A DNA stretch of 64,000 nt from Flavobacteriaceae bacterium Ap0902 (GTDB lineage Bacteria > Bacteroidota > Bacteroidia > Flavobacteriales > Weeksellaceae), in contig WTFG01000003.1 in the NCBI GenBank assembly GCA_009835005.1, forward strand, positions 186,001 through 250,000, given 5' to 3'. The position numbers and the translations under genes are program-made. The notes under the pieces were generated by a model that was not told the DNA's origin, did not search any database, and saw only the letters and a program-made list of their open reading frames with translations. Shown here piece by piece: positions 27,095 to 35,629 of this stretch (positions are counted from its first letter, which is position 1; the number at the start of each line of letters is the position of its first letter).

Positions 27095-27940
27095 TTATGG
27101 AATCCATTTTTTGTCAAAATTAGGTTTACGTTTTTCTAGGAAAGCATCTCTACCTTCTTTAGCTTCATCTGTCATATAAGCCAAACGCGTAGCCTCTCCA
27201 GCAAAGACCTGCTGTCCAACCATTCCATCATCTGTTAAATTCATCGCGAACTTCAACATTTTAATAGATATTGGGGATTTGGCTAAAATCTCCTGTGCCC
27301 ACTCATAAGCTGTTTTTTCTAAATCATTATGAGGAACTACCGCATTCACCATTCCCATATCATAAGCCTCTTGGGCAGAATAATTTCTACCTAGAAAAAA
27401 TATTTCTCTTGCTCTTTTTTGCCCTACCATTTTAGCTAAATAGGCAGATCCATATCCACCATCAAAACTGGTAACATCAGCATCGGTTTGTTTAAATATA
27501 GCATGCTCCTTACTTGCTAGCGTCATATCACATACCACATGCAAACTATGTCCTCCACCTACAGCCCAACCATTCACTACAGCAATAACAGCTTTGGGCA
27601 TAAACCGAATCATACGCTGCACCTCTAGTATATTTAATCTGTGGTATCCATCATCCCCTACATATCCTTCTTTGCCCCTAGCCGTTTGATCTCCTCCACT
27701 ACAAAAAGAATATACACCATCTTTAGAAGATGGTCCTTCTGAGCTTAACAGGACAACCCCTATAGATGTATCCTCATGGGCATCATAAAAAGCTTTAATA
27801 AGTTCTGACGTTGTTTTAGGACGAAAAGCATTTCTAACATCTGGTCTATTAAATGCAATTCTAGCAACACCGTTATATTTTCTATATGTAATATCCGTAA
27901 AGTCAAACCCCTCTACATCTTTCCAATTAATCTCACTCAT
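27095..27940 (-). CDS. menB: 1,4-dihydroxy-2-naphthoyl-CoA synthase
   Basis: 281 residues of the crotonase fold. Landmarks are the oxyanion region FCSGGDQTARG, NGWAVGGGHSLHVVCD (second oxyanion Gly), FKQTDADVTSFDGGYGSAYL (MenB-specific Asp/Tyr region) and a C-terminal KRKPNFDKKWIP tail. It cyclises o-succinylbenzoyl-CoA in menaquinone synthesis, the usual respiratory quinone of Flavobacteriaceae. No other men genes are in the window. Confidence 0.95.
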   Translation of the reverse strand: MSEINWKDVEGFDFTDITYRKYNGVARIAFNRPDVRNAFRPKTTSELIKAFYDAHEDTSIGVVLLSSEGPSSKDGVYSFCSGGDQTARGKEGYVGDDGYHRLNILEVQRMIRFMPKAVIAVVNGWAVGGGHSLHVVCDMTLASKEHAIFKQTDADVTSFDGGYGSAYLAKMVGQKRAREIFFLGRNYSAQEAYDMGMVNAVVPHNDLEKTAYEWAQEILAKSPISIKMLKFAMNLTDDGMVGQQVFAGEATRLAYMTDEAKEGRDAFLEKRKPNFDKKWIP

Positions 27941-28028
27941 ACATACATAATTAATTTATTAATCTAATTTACTTAATTTCTGATTTAAATGAAACAATTT
28001 AGTCAATTCATTTAGGGTTGTCCAAAAA

Positions 28029-28056
28029 AAAACCATTCATTTTTTTGAATGGTTTT
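28029..28056 (-). terminator. Terminator of the rplU-rpmA operon
   Basis: AAAACCATTCA and TGAATGGTTTT arms around a T-rich loop; on the minus strand the hairpin is followed by a long T run. Confidence 0.88.
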
Positions 28057-28079
28057 CTTATATCTATTAAAAACTTAAA

Positions 28080-28340
28080 TTATTCTGCGCTTGGCTCTAC
28101 AGACACAAAGGATCTGTTTTCCGCTTTCTTACGAAATACAACCTTTCCATCTACTAATGCAAATAAAGTGTGATCTTTACCAATCCCTACGTTATCACCA
28201 GGGTGGTGTTTTGTACCCCTTTGTCTAACGATGATATTACCCGCTTTGCAGCTTTGTCCTCCAAATATTTTTACTCCTAAACGTTTTGATATAGAATCAC
28301 GACCGTTTTTGGAACTACCGACTCCTTTCTTATGTGCCAT
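28080..28340 (-). CDS. rpmA: 50S ribosomal protein L27
   Basis: 86 residues, [16 protein letters not shown] at the N-terminus, which reaches the peptidyl-transferase centre, and [20 protein letters not shown] in the core. No N-terminal extension needing cleavage. It follows rplU by 26 bases in the usual L21-L27 order and ends at a clear terminator. Confidence 0.98.
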   Translation of the reverse strand: MAHKKGVGSSKNGRDSISKRLGVKIFGGQSCKAGNIIVRQRGTKHHPGDNVGIGKDHTLFALVDGKVVFRKKAENRSFVSVEPSAE

Positions 28341-28366
28341 GGTTTAAAATTTTTACTTTAAATTAA

Positions 28367-28990
28367 TTATTTTTTGCCTCCGTCTAATTCATCCTGCCAC
28401 GCTTTAAGCTCATCCATTTTACCCTCAGCAGCCATTTCTGCTTGCTTTGGCCAAGTACTTGGATCCATAGAACTATAGATACCTCCTTTTGGTCCAAGGA
28501 TTGCTTTAATGTCTTCTGGTGACTGTTCAGACAAGTCTTTAAATGTATTGATTCCATTTTCGTTCAATAATTCTTGAACTTTTGGACCAATCCCTTCTAT
28601 GATAGTTAATTTATCTTGGTTATCAGATTTTTTAGCTTTTGATTTGGTTTCTTTTTTAGAAGAGTCTTTTTCAGAATCGTCATCATCCCCTAAAGAAGTT
28701 ATTTGAATTTTAGTTAGAAATGGACGGAATCCATTTTTCTTCATATATCCTTTTCTTCTTTTCTTTTTGAAGACAATTACTTTATCTCCTTTCAGGTGTT
28801 CCAGGATCTCTGCCTTGACTACTGCACCTTCTATAACTGGGGCGCCAACTGTAATTGTTCCGTTATCCGTCAAAAGAACTTTATCAAAAGAGATTGAATC
28901 TCCTTCTTTTCCCTCTAAACGATTAACAAACAATTGTTGATCTTTCTTCACTTTGTACTGATGCCCTGCTATCTCTACAATTGCGTACAT
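28367..28990 (-). CDS. rplU: 50S ribosomal protein L21 with C-terminal helix-hairpin-helix extension
   Basis: 207 residues, about twice the size of a plain L21. Residues 1-105 are L21 (YAIVEIAGHQYKVKKDQQLF, FKKKRRKGYMKKNGFRP). A charged linker rich in Lys/Ser/Asp (about 106-125) leads to LTIIEGIGPKVQELLNENGI, a helix-hairpin-helix like that at DNA polymerase or L21-extension C-termini, then an acidic tail. Such extensions are common in Bacteroidota. The extra domain may bind nucleic acid; that is inference. Confidence 0.96.
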   Translation of the reverse strand: MYAIVEIAGHQYKVKKDQQLFVNRLEGKEGDSISFDKVLLTDNGTITVGAPVIEGAVVKAEILEHLKGDKVIVFKKKRRKGYMKKNGFRPFLTKIQITSLGDDDDSEKDSSKKETKSKAKKSDNQDKLTIIEGIGPKVQELLNENGINTFKDLSEQSPEDIKAILGPKGGIYSSMDPSTWPKQAEMAAEGKMDELKAWQDELDGGKK

Positions 28991-29019
28991 GATTAAACTT
29001 TTATAAATTTTTAGGATTG

Positions 29020-29049
29020 CAAATATACAGCAAATAATTTGTTTAACAA
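29020..29049 (-). promoter_or_regulatory. Promoter of rplU-rpmA
   Basis: On the minus strand, TTG (29049-29047), exactly 19 bases, then TATATTTG (29027-29020), a full match to TAnnTTTG. The predicted leader is about 23 bases. Confidence 0.75.
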
Positions 29050-29065
29050 GTCTTTATCCAGAATT

Positions 29066-29398
29066 TCATATAGAATCTTGTACATTTTTCAAATCTTGTA
29101 TGGTTCCTACCTCAAATAAATTATTAAAACCAGTTTCTTTTAGTTTTTGAAATATTTCCATTCTGGTTTTCTTATGATTACCATATAATATTAAAAGAGT
29201 GTCTTTGGGCGTGGATTGAGCAAATGCCTCCAAGTTATGTTCATTTAACCTGGAAGCATTTTCTATAGACTCTATAGGGGTTCCTAAATTAATGCTGGTG
29301 TCAATATATCTGGCCTCCTCTTTACGAACAGCGTCAAAAACATTATCCTCCATGGCATTTCTAAAGAATAACCATCTAAAAAGCCTAGGAATAATCAT
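29066..29398 (-). CDS. Degenerate rhodanese-like protein
   Basis: 110 residues. The pattern resembles a small rhodanese domain: EARYIDTSINLGTPIESIEN at the start, then TLLILYGNHKKTRMEIFQKL where active rhodaneses have the catalytic Cys loop followed by a helix, and GFNNLFEVGTIQDLKN at the end. At the Cys position the chain reads Tyr-Gly-Asn, so sulfurtransferase activity is unlikely. It begins four bases after the M13 peptidase stop and is probably co-transcribed with it. The family call rests on pattern only. Confidence 0.6.
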   Translation of the reverse strand: MIIPRLFRWLFFRNAMEDNVFDAVRKEEARYIDTSINLGTPIESIENASRLNEHNLEAFAQSTPKDTLLILYGNHKKTRMEIFQKLKETGFNNLFEVGTIQDLKNVQDSI

Positions 29399-29402
29399 CT
29401 AT

Positions 29403-31448
29403 TTACCAAATAATGGTTCTTTCTTCTACTGGCTTAAACATCTTGTCACCACTCGTAACATTAAAAGCATCATAGAATGCATCAATATTTTCTAAAGGTC
29501 CAATGGCTCTATAGTAACCTGGGGAGTGAAAATCACTCTTCACTTGATTCTTTAAAGCCTCATCTTTTGATTTGGTTCTCCAGATCGTTGCCCATGAGAT
29601 AAAGAAACGTTGTTCTGGTGTAAAGCCATCAATTTTACCAGGATTTCCTTTGTCTTTTAGATACATTTGTAATCCATCAAAAGCAACATTAAGCCCTCCT
29701 AAATCTGCGATATTTTCTCCTAGAGTAGCCTTACCATTAACAAAAATCCCTTCTAGTGGTTCATAAGCACTATACTGCGCAGCTAGATTTTCACCCAAAA
29801 TGGAAAACTCCTCCTCATCTGATGATGTCCACCAATTATTTAAATTTCCATCTCCATCATATTTAGCTCCACTATCATCAAATCCATGTGAAATTTCATG
29901 ACCTATGACCGCACCCATGCCACCAAAATTAACTGCAGCGTCTGCTTTGAAATTGTAAAAAGGAGGCTGTAAAATCGCTGCAGGAAATACAATCTCATTA
30001 AATTGAGGACTGTAATATGCATTCACCATTTGGGGTGGCATAAACCATTCTGATTTATCTACTTCCTCTCCTATTTTATCTAGATCTTCTTTGAAGTTGA
30101 AACTTGCAATACGTCTCATATTATCATAGAAAGAACCTCCATTTTTAGTATTTCTAAGTGATAAGCCATCATAATCTTTCCAATTATCTGGATAACCAAT
30201 TTTAACATTAAATTTCTGTAATTTATTTAATGCTTTGGTTTTTGTGGAATCTGTCATCCATGTAAGTTCATTTAAATGGTTTTCAAACGACTTGCGGATA
30301 TAACGCACCATTTCTTCTGCTTGCTCTTTGGCTTCTTCTGGGAAATATGCTGCTACATAAGATTTACCAAATGCTTGTCCAATACTATTATTAACTACAG
30401 ATAATGCTCTTTTGTCTAGAGGACGCATTTCCTCTATTCCTTTTAACTCTTTGCTATAAAACTCAAATTGTATTTTTTCTAAATCTGCATTTAGTTGATC
30501 GGCAGCATCATTTACCACATGGGCAGTTAAATATTTTTTAATTACAGGTAAATTATCCTCTGTAAGGATATTAGAAAGGTTTCTATAATATTTAATTTCT
30601 GGAATGATTAAAGTATCTGTTTCAATAGATAAATCCTGTAAATACTGTGATAAGTCTACACCAGATACCAGAGACTTTAAATCTTCTGTAGCAACTGGAT
30701 TATATTTTAAATCAGAATTTCGTAAATTTTCAAATGATAAAACATGAGAAGCCATCTCTTTTTCAAAATTCACAACGTCTGCAGCAGTTGTTTCTGGATT
30801 CTCATCATTGATATAACTAAAAATATTCTTTAAATACCCTTGATATGCATTTAATTTACTCTTAGAATCTTCATCCTCTTTTTGATAATAATCCCGACTC
30901 ATACCTAAACTTGGACCACTTAGATACACAACATTTAGATTACTATTTTTCATGTGTGGTCTTACATATAAACCATACAATGGATTACCATAAAAAGCAG
31001 TTTCTTGCGTTAGATAATTGTTAAGTTCATCTAAATTATTAATTTTCTCAATTGCATCTAAATGTGTTTTGATTGGATTAATACCCTCATTATTTCTAGC
31101 AATTGTATCTGTAATGGATTGGTATAAATTGGCTACTAATTCCTCATCTGCGTTAAGTGCTGTTTTATTAACCGTCTCATCTAATAGCTTTAAAGAAACA
31201 GAATCTGTGAATTCACGTAATTCATCAAAACTCCCCCATCTACCTCTATCAGATGGAATCTCCGTTTCCTTCATCCAATTACCATTGACAAAGTTATAGA
31301 AATCATCTTGTGGGCGCACCAATGTATCCATATAACTAAGATTGATAGCATTAGGTAATTGCACATCTTCTGGTTCAGCAGGTTCTACTTCTTTTTTACA
31401 AGAGGTGAAAGCTGTAATTACTGCAAGTAATAAGAATATTTTTTTCAT
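29403..31448 (-). CDS. M13 family (neprilysin/PepO-like) metalloendopeptidase lipoprotein
   Basis: 681 residues with a lipoprotein signal ending AFTSCKKE. Residues 25-420 form the helical M13 N-terminal part. The catalytic domain has NAYYSPQFNEIVFPAAILQP, the zinc motif VIGHEISHGFDDSG, and the third ligand in ENIADLGGL. The C-terminal segment is also standard. It would degrade peptides in the envelope. All zinc ligands and the catalytic Glu are present. It starts 19 bases after the korB stop. Confidence 0.95.
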   Translation of the reverse strand: MKKIFLLLAVITAFTSCKKEVEPAEPEDVQLPNAINLSYMDTLVRPQDDFYNFVNGNWMKETEIPSDRGRWGSFDELREFTDSVSLKLLDETVNKTALNADEELVANLYQSITDTIARNNEGINPIKTHLDAIEKINNLDELNNYLTQETAFYGNPLYGLYVRPHMKNSNLNVVYLSGPSLGMSRDYYQKEDEDSKSKLNAYQGYLKNIFSYINDENPETTAADVVNFEKEMASHVLSFENLRNSDLKYNPVATEDLKSLVSGVDLSQYLQDLSIETDTLIIPEIKYYRNLSNILTEDNLPVIKKYLTAHVVNDAADQLNADLEKIQFEFYSKELKGIEEMRPLDKRALSVVNNSIGQAFGKSYVAAYFPEEAKEQAEEMVRYIRKSFENHLNELTWMTDSTKTKALNKLQKFNVKIGYPDNWKDYDGLSLRNTKNGGSFYDNMRRIASFNFKEDLDKIGEEVDKSEWFMPPQMVNAYYSPQFNEIVFPAAILQPPFYNFKADAAVNFGGMGAVIGHEISHGFDDSGAKYDGDGNLNNWWTSSDEEEFSILGENLAAQYSAYEPLEGIFVNGKATLGENIADLGGLNVAFDGLQMYLKDKGNPGKIDGFTPEQRFFISWATIWRTKSKDEALKNQVKSDFHSPGYYRAIGPLENIDAFYDAFNVTSGDKMFKPVEERTIIW

Positions 31449-31467
31449 TGATTATTTAAATTATTTT

Positions 31468-32478
31468 TCATTGAATATGCCATGAGTTGTTTCCTTCTAG
31501 GATTGCATCAAGAGAGACTTCCAGCATATCGTTCTTGGCGTTATTAATCTGATTAATTAATAAATCCTCATAAGTAGGTCTTTCTATGCTATAAATAACT
31601 CCAAAGGGTCTAGGAAACTCTGTTTCTCCAGGCAAGTCAAAGAATTGAGATAAAATCTTAGCTTTGGTAATATCCTGTTCATCATGAATCCATAAATCAT
31701 CTTTGCTATATGTATTTAAGTCTACAACTCTTGGATGAACACCATCTAGGATAATACCTTTTTCATGATTCTGACCAAATATCATTGGTTGCCCATGCTC
31801 CACATAGATAGCCGTTTCTGGGCGCAGCTTTCTATCTGTAAATTGCTCAAAAATCCCATCATTAAAAATAGGACAATTTTGATAAACCTCTAATAATGAG
31901 GTTCCCTTATGTGCAGCGGTCCTCAACATCATTTCTCTTAAATGCTTAGGATCTCTATCCATAGCCCTAGCGACAAAGGTAGCATCCGCCCCCAAGGCTA
32001 CCGCCAAAGGATTAAATGGATAATCTATAGAACCATAAGGAGATGATTTAGTTTTTAAACCCTGCTGAGAAGTTGGAGAATACTGCCCTTTGGTGAGACC
32101 ATATATTTCATTATTAAATAATAAAATATTAAAATCCATATTACGTCTAAAAGCATGAACAAAGTGATTACCTCCAATAGAAAGGCTATCTCCATCTCCT
32201 GTGATTACCCAAACATGCAGATCGGGGTTGGCGATTTTAGTTCCCGATGCCACCGCTGGAGCACGCCCATGAATACTATGCATCCCATAGGTATTCATAT
32301 AATAGGGAAACCTAGAAGAACACCCTATTCCAGATATAAACACAATATCCTCTTTGGCTATTTCTAATTCTGGCAGAATACTCTGCATTTGTTTCAAAAT
32401 GGAATAATCTCCACATCCTGGACACCATTTGACATCTTGATCAGAGACAAAATCCTTTGCTGTTAATGTAGTTTCCAT
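31468..32478 (-). CDS. korB: 2-oxoacid:ferredoxin oxidoreductase beta subunit (KorB-like)
   Basis: 336 residues. WCPGCGDYSIL and GCSSRFPYY form the N-terminal part, and GDGDSLSIGGNHFVHAFRRN followed by NNEIYGLTKGQYSPTS is the thiamine-diphosphate/magnesium site. It pairs with an alpha subunit to oxidise 2-oxoglutarate or another 2-oxoacid with ferredoxin. No alpha subunit lies in the window: upstream is a divergent glgP gene. The ORF is otherwise intact, so the partner is probably encoded elsewhere, but this is an unusual split of a normally adjacent pair. Confidence 0.9.
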   Translation of the reverse strand: METTLTAKDFVSDQDVKWCPGCGDYSILKQMQSILPELEIAKEDIVFISGIGCSSRFPYYMNTYGMHSIHGRAPAVASGTKIANPDLHVWVITGDGDSLSIGGNHFVHAFRRNMDFNILLFNNEIYGLTKGQYSPTSQQGLKTKSSPYGSIDYPFNPLAVALGADATFVARAMDRDPKHLREMMLRTAAHKGTSLLEVYQNCPIFNDGIFEQFTDRKLRPETAIYVEHGQPMIFGQNHEKGIILDGVHPRVVDLNTYSKDDLWIHDEQDITKAKILSQFFDLPGETEFPRPFGVIYSIERPTYEDLLINQINNAKNDMLEVSLDAILEGNNSWHIQ

Positions 32479-32551
32479 ATTTCACAAAGTTAATAAATAT
32501 AATTGTTACAATCAGAACCTGATTCTTATATTAAAGTTAAATAAACCTACC

Positions 32552-32574
32552 ATAAGTGTTATTTTCACACTTAT
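32552..32574. promoter_or_regulatory. Inverted repeat in the korB-glgP divergent spacer, possible operator
   Basis: ATAAGTGT (32552-32559), seven bases, ACACTTAT (32567-32574). It ends one base before the glgP minus-33 TTG, a typical position for a regulator site, and is equidistant from both genes. Confidence 0.5.
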
Positions 32575-32575
32575 A

Positions 32576-32606
32576 TTGTGTAAGGTAATCAAAATTGTTA
32601 CTTTTG
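32576..32606 (+). promoter_or_regulatory. Promoter of the glgP homologue
   Basis: TTG (32576-32578), a 20-base spacer and TACTTTTG (32599-32606) fit TAnnTTTG. The predicted leader to ATG 32631 is about 18 bases. Confidence 0.7.
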
Positions 32607-32630
32607 CCGAAACTTTGAATTTAAATAATT

Positions 32631-34289
32631 ATGGCTACTACTTTACCAAAACAATTTCAGCATCCTTATAAATTCGATGCGAAATACAAGAAATCTGCAG
32701 CTTATTTCTGTATGGAATTTGCAATAGATCAAAGCTTAAAGATTTATTCTGGCGGATTAGGATTTTTAGCAGGATCGCACATCAGATCGGCCTATGACCT
32801 CAAACAAAATTATATTGGAATTGGTATTCTGTGGAAGTATGGATATTATGATCAATACAAAAAAGAGGATCGTAAGATGGGGGTACTTTTCCAAGAGAAA
32901 TACTATCAATTTTTGGAGGAAACGGACATTAAATTTACGATTAAAATTAATAACCATGATGTTTGGGTAAAAGCTTTTTATTTAAATCCAGAACTATTTG
33001 GTACTGCTCCTTTATTCCTATTGAGTACAGATTTACCAGAAAATGATTATTTGGCAAGATCCACCACTTTTAAATTATATGATTCTGATCCTAAAGCTAA
33101 GATTGCGCAAAGCATGGTTCTTGGGCTTGGTGGAGCAAAACTTTTAGAAGCACTCAATTATCAGCCAGAGGTTTATCACTTTAATGAGGCGCATGCGCTA
33201 TCTGCTGTATTTGAATGGATTCCAAAAATGGGAAGAAAAAAACTCAAAGAAAAATTAGTTTTCACTACTCATACGCCAGAAGAAGCAGGAAATGAAAAAC
33301 ATAATATTCATGATTTATTTCAATTAGGTTTTTTCAATGGGTTATCTCTAGAGGAGGTACGGGAGATTACAGATATTCATGATGATATATTTAATCATAC
33401 CTTGGTTGGTTTGCGTTTGGCTAGAAAAGCCAATGGGGTGTCCAAGCTACACGGTATCGTATCTAATGAGATGTGGAATAAATATGATGGAGTGGCACCA
33501 ATAACTAGTATCACGAACGCTCAAAACAAAAAGTATTGGGCAGACAAAGCGCTAGAAAAAGCCAGAAAGGATAATGATTCTAAAAAGTTAAAAGAAAGAA
33601 AGAAGGAATTAAAGCGTGAATTGTTTGAGGAAGTGGCAGACCAAACTGGCAAATGGTTTAATGAGGATGTATTGACAGTAGTATGGGCGAGACGATTCGC
33701 AGAATATAAACGCCCAGACTTGATTACTAGAGATATTGAAAGATTCCAAAAACTAGCTAATGACGTGGATAAACCTGTGCAGTTTATTTTTGCTGGTAAA
33801 CCATACCCCATGGATTATAACGCTATCAGGGTTTATGATCAATTGGTAGATTTAAGCTTAAAACATAAAAATATGGCTGTACTTGCTGGCTATGAATTGG
33901 CGCTATCTAAGAAATTAAAAAATGGAGCAGATATTTGGTTAAACAACCCACGCGTTACCAGAGAGGCTTCTGGAACAAGTGGTATGTCTGCAGCAATGAA
34001 TGGTGCTATTAATTTATCTACCAATGATGGATGGATTAGAGAGTTTGTAGAAATTTGCCCTGATTGTTCTTTTGTATTACCGATTGTAGACCATAGATTA
34101 CCAAGATTTGAACAAGATCAAAAAGATTTGGACAATCTATTCAAAGCATTCTTTGATGAGATTGTGCCTCTATATTATGACAACCCAAAAGATTGGTATA
34201 AGAAAGTAATTAGCAGTATGTCTCAAGTGGTTCCATTCTTTGATTCAGACAGAATGGCTCATGATTATTATGAAAAACTTTACAAATAA
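32631..34289 (+). CDS. Alpha-glucan phosphorylase homologue lacking the PLP lysine
   Basis: 552 residues, of the short GT35-like alpha-glucan phosphorylase group. N-terminal YFCMEFAIDQSLKIYSGGLG, central HFNEAHALSAVFEW and FTTHTPEEAGNEKH, then VWARRFAEYKRPDLI and GADIWLNNPRVTREASGTSG. The next residues read MSAAMNGA, whereas phosphorylases have MKAALNGA or MKFALNGA with the Lys that forms the pyridoxal-phosphate Schiff base. Here it is Ser. If that holds, the enzyme cannot be a PLP-dependent phosphorylase and may instead be a glucan glycosyltransferase. It is monocistronic, with a good promoter and an inverted repeat upstream. Confidence 0.88.
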   Translation: MATTLPKQFQHPYKFDAKYKKSAAYFCMEFAIDQSLKIYSGGLGFLAGSHIRSAYDLKQNYIGIGILWKYGYYDQYKKEDRKMGVLFQEKYYQFLEETDIKFTIKINNHDVWVKAFYLNPELFGTAPLFLLSTDLPENDYLARSTTFKLYDSDPKAKIAQSMVLGLGGAKLLEALNYQPEVYHFNEAHALSAVFEWIPKMGRKKLKEKLVFTTHTPEEAGNEKHNIHDLFQLGFFNGLSLEEVREITDIHDDIFNHTLVGLRLARKANGVSKLHGIVSNEMWNKYDGVAPITSITNAQNKKYWADKALEKARKDNDSKKLKERKKELKRELFEEVADQTGKWFNEDVLTVVWARRFAEYKRPDLITRDIERFQKLANDVDKPVQFIFAGKPYPMDYNAIRVYDQLVDLSLKHKNMAVLAGYELALSKKLKNGADIWLNNPRVTREASGTSGMSAAMNGAINLSTNDGWIREFVEICPDCSFVLPIVDHRLPRFEQDQKDLDNLFKAFFDEIVPLYYDNPKDWYKKVISSMSQVVPFFDSDRMAHDYYEKLYK

Positions 34290-34338
34290 TTAACATTTAA
34301 ATTTTAAAAATCTTCGCAAGGTTCTTGCACCATATTGG

Positions 34339-34779
34339 TTGACATCAAAATCAATCTATGTGGAAAAGAAAGCAAAAGATTCTAAAATAGATAAAGCTAG
34401 GGACAATTCTCCAAATCAGAATAAAACTATTCCGATTGTAGAAGAGTCCCTTTCTTTTGATAAAGTTAGAGAGGAAACGGCAGAAGTTATCATCTCTAAA
34501 AGCATTCAAGAATTTGAAGAGTCTTTAGATATTCCCCTAAAAAAAGATGAAATTAATATTAATCGAGTAAAAGTTGGCAAAGTTGTTGAACAATATCCAA
34601 CGGTTCGCGAGATTGATGGTAAAACGATTATTCTCATCGTTAGAGAAGAATTAGTTGTTACCAAAAGGTTAATATTAGAAGAGCAAATTCAAGTAACTAA
34701 ATCTACTAAAGAAGAAGTAGAAAGAATTACAGAAACCCTTAGGAAAGATGTCGTGAATATTGATAAAAAGAAATTTTAA
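34339..34779 (+). CDS. DUF2382 (YsnF/AvaK-type) stress-associated protein
   Basis: 146 residues if the TTG at 34339 is used; GTG at 34360 is an alternative and no in-frame ATG precedes the domain. After a polar leader, IPIVEESLSFDKVREETAEV, then VREELVVTKRLILEEQIQVT match the repeated Glu/Val/Arg strands of DUF2382, found in proteins linked to photosystem or general stress. It has no signal peptide. The broken gene 12 bases downstream carries the same domain, so the two form a stress-type pair. Confidence 0.7.
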   Translation: MTSKSIYVEKKAKDSKIDKARDNSPNQNKTIPIVEESLSFDKVREETAEVIISKSIQEFEESLDIPLKKDEININRVKVGKVVEQYPTVREIDGKTIILIVREELVVTKRLILEEQIQVTKSTKEEVERITETLRKDVVNIDKKKF

Positions 34780-34791
34780 TTTTTTTTTATT

Positions 34792-35561
34792 ATGAGTTAC
34801 TCAATTGTAGGATTATTTAGAGACAAAGTAGATGCAGCAAAAGCAGAGTTAGAGTCTGCAGGTTTTGATGCTGATAAAGTAGATTATTCACCATTTAGAT
34901 CAGAAGGTGAATATTCTGAAAATGAATACGAATATAAAGAAAAAATCTCAAGGTTTTTGGGATTGGTTATTTGGCGATGATGATGAAACTTCACGCTATG
35001 AGAGAGAACGTTATAGCCGTTTAGGTTCTAGATCTTTTGTATTAACTGCTCATGCAGATGATATGGAGGCTGCAGAAAGAGCACGTACCATTATGGATAA
35101 TGCCAATGCATTAGATGCAGATGAGTATGATAGAACACTCGCAGAGTATAACGAGCGTTTCAGAGACAATCATGACGATGCAGAATTCAATAATAGAATT
35201 GGTGTGATTCGCGAAGAGATGCGCGTTGGTAAAGAAGAGGTTGAAACTGGTGGTGTAAATATCCGTTCTAGAATTGTAGAAAAACCTGTAGAAGAATCTG
35301 TGAGATTACGTGATGAGCGTGTTTACGTGAAGAGAAATAAGGTAGATAGAGAAGCTACAGATGCAGATTTCCTTCCAGGGTCTAATTTCTATGAAAGAAT
35401 ATCAAGAGCGCCCAGTGGTATCTAAAGATGCCAGAGTGGTAGAAGAAATTGAGGTTGGTAAAGACGTTGATTCTAGAAAAGAAACTATCAAAGATACTGT
35501 ACGTGAGACAGAGGTTGACATTGAAACAGATGGTGACGTAGAAGATAATAAGAGCGTATAA
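34792..35561 (+). pseudogene. YsnF-like DUF2382 protein interrupted by two frameshifts
   Basis: Three overlapping frames join into one protein. Frame A (34792-34945) is a general-stress N-terminus, SIVGLFRDKVDAAKAELESA. Frame B continues at SQGFWDWLFGDDD through EEMRVGKEEVETGGVNIRSR. Frame C continues at MKEYQERPVVSKDARVVEEI to 35561. The first shift fits one extra A in a six-A run (34940-34945), the second one extra base in TTTCC near 35368-35372. The reconstructed protein has the N-terminal stress domain plus two DUF2382 repeats. Either the gene is inactivated or the assembly has two single-base insertions. Confidence 0.85.
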
Positions 35562-35581
35562 TATACGTTTTACTTGATATA

Positions 35582-35609
35582 AAGCCACACTATATGTGTG
35601 TTTTTTTTA
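35582..35609 (+). terminator. Terminator after the YsnF-like gene
   Basis: Short hairpin CCACAC-TATA-GTGTGT-like followed by eight T residues. Confidence 0.6.
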
Positions 35610-35629
35610 ATATATAAATATTTAAAATT

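Noticed and set aside
34907-35425. 172-codon frame as an independent gene
   Set aside because: It is the middle part of a single protein that continues across two frameshifts; its apparent start and end residues do not match family ends.
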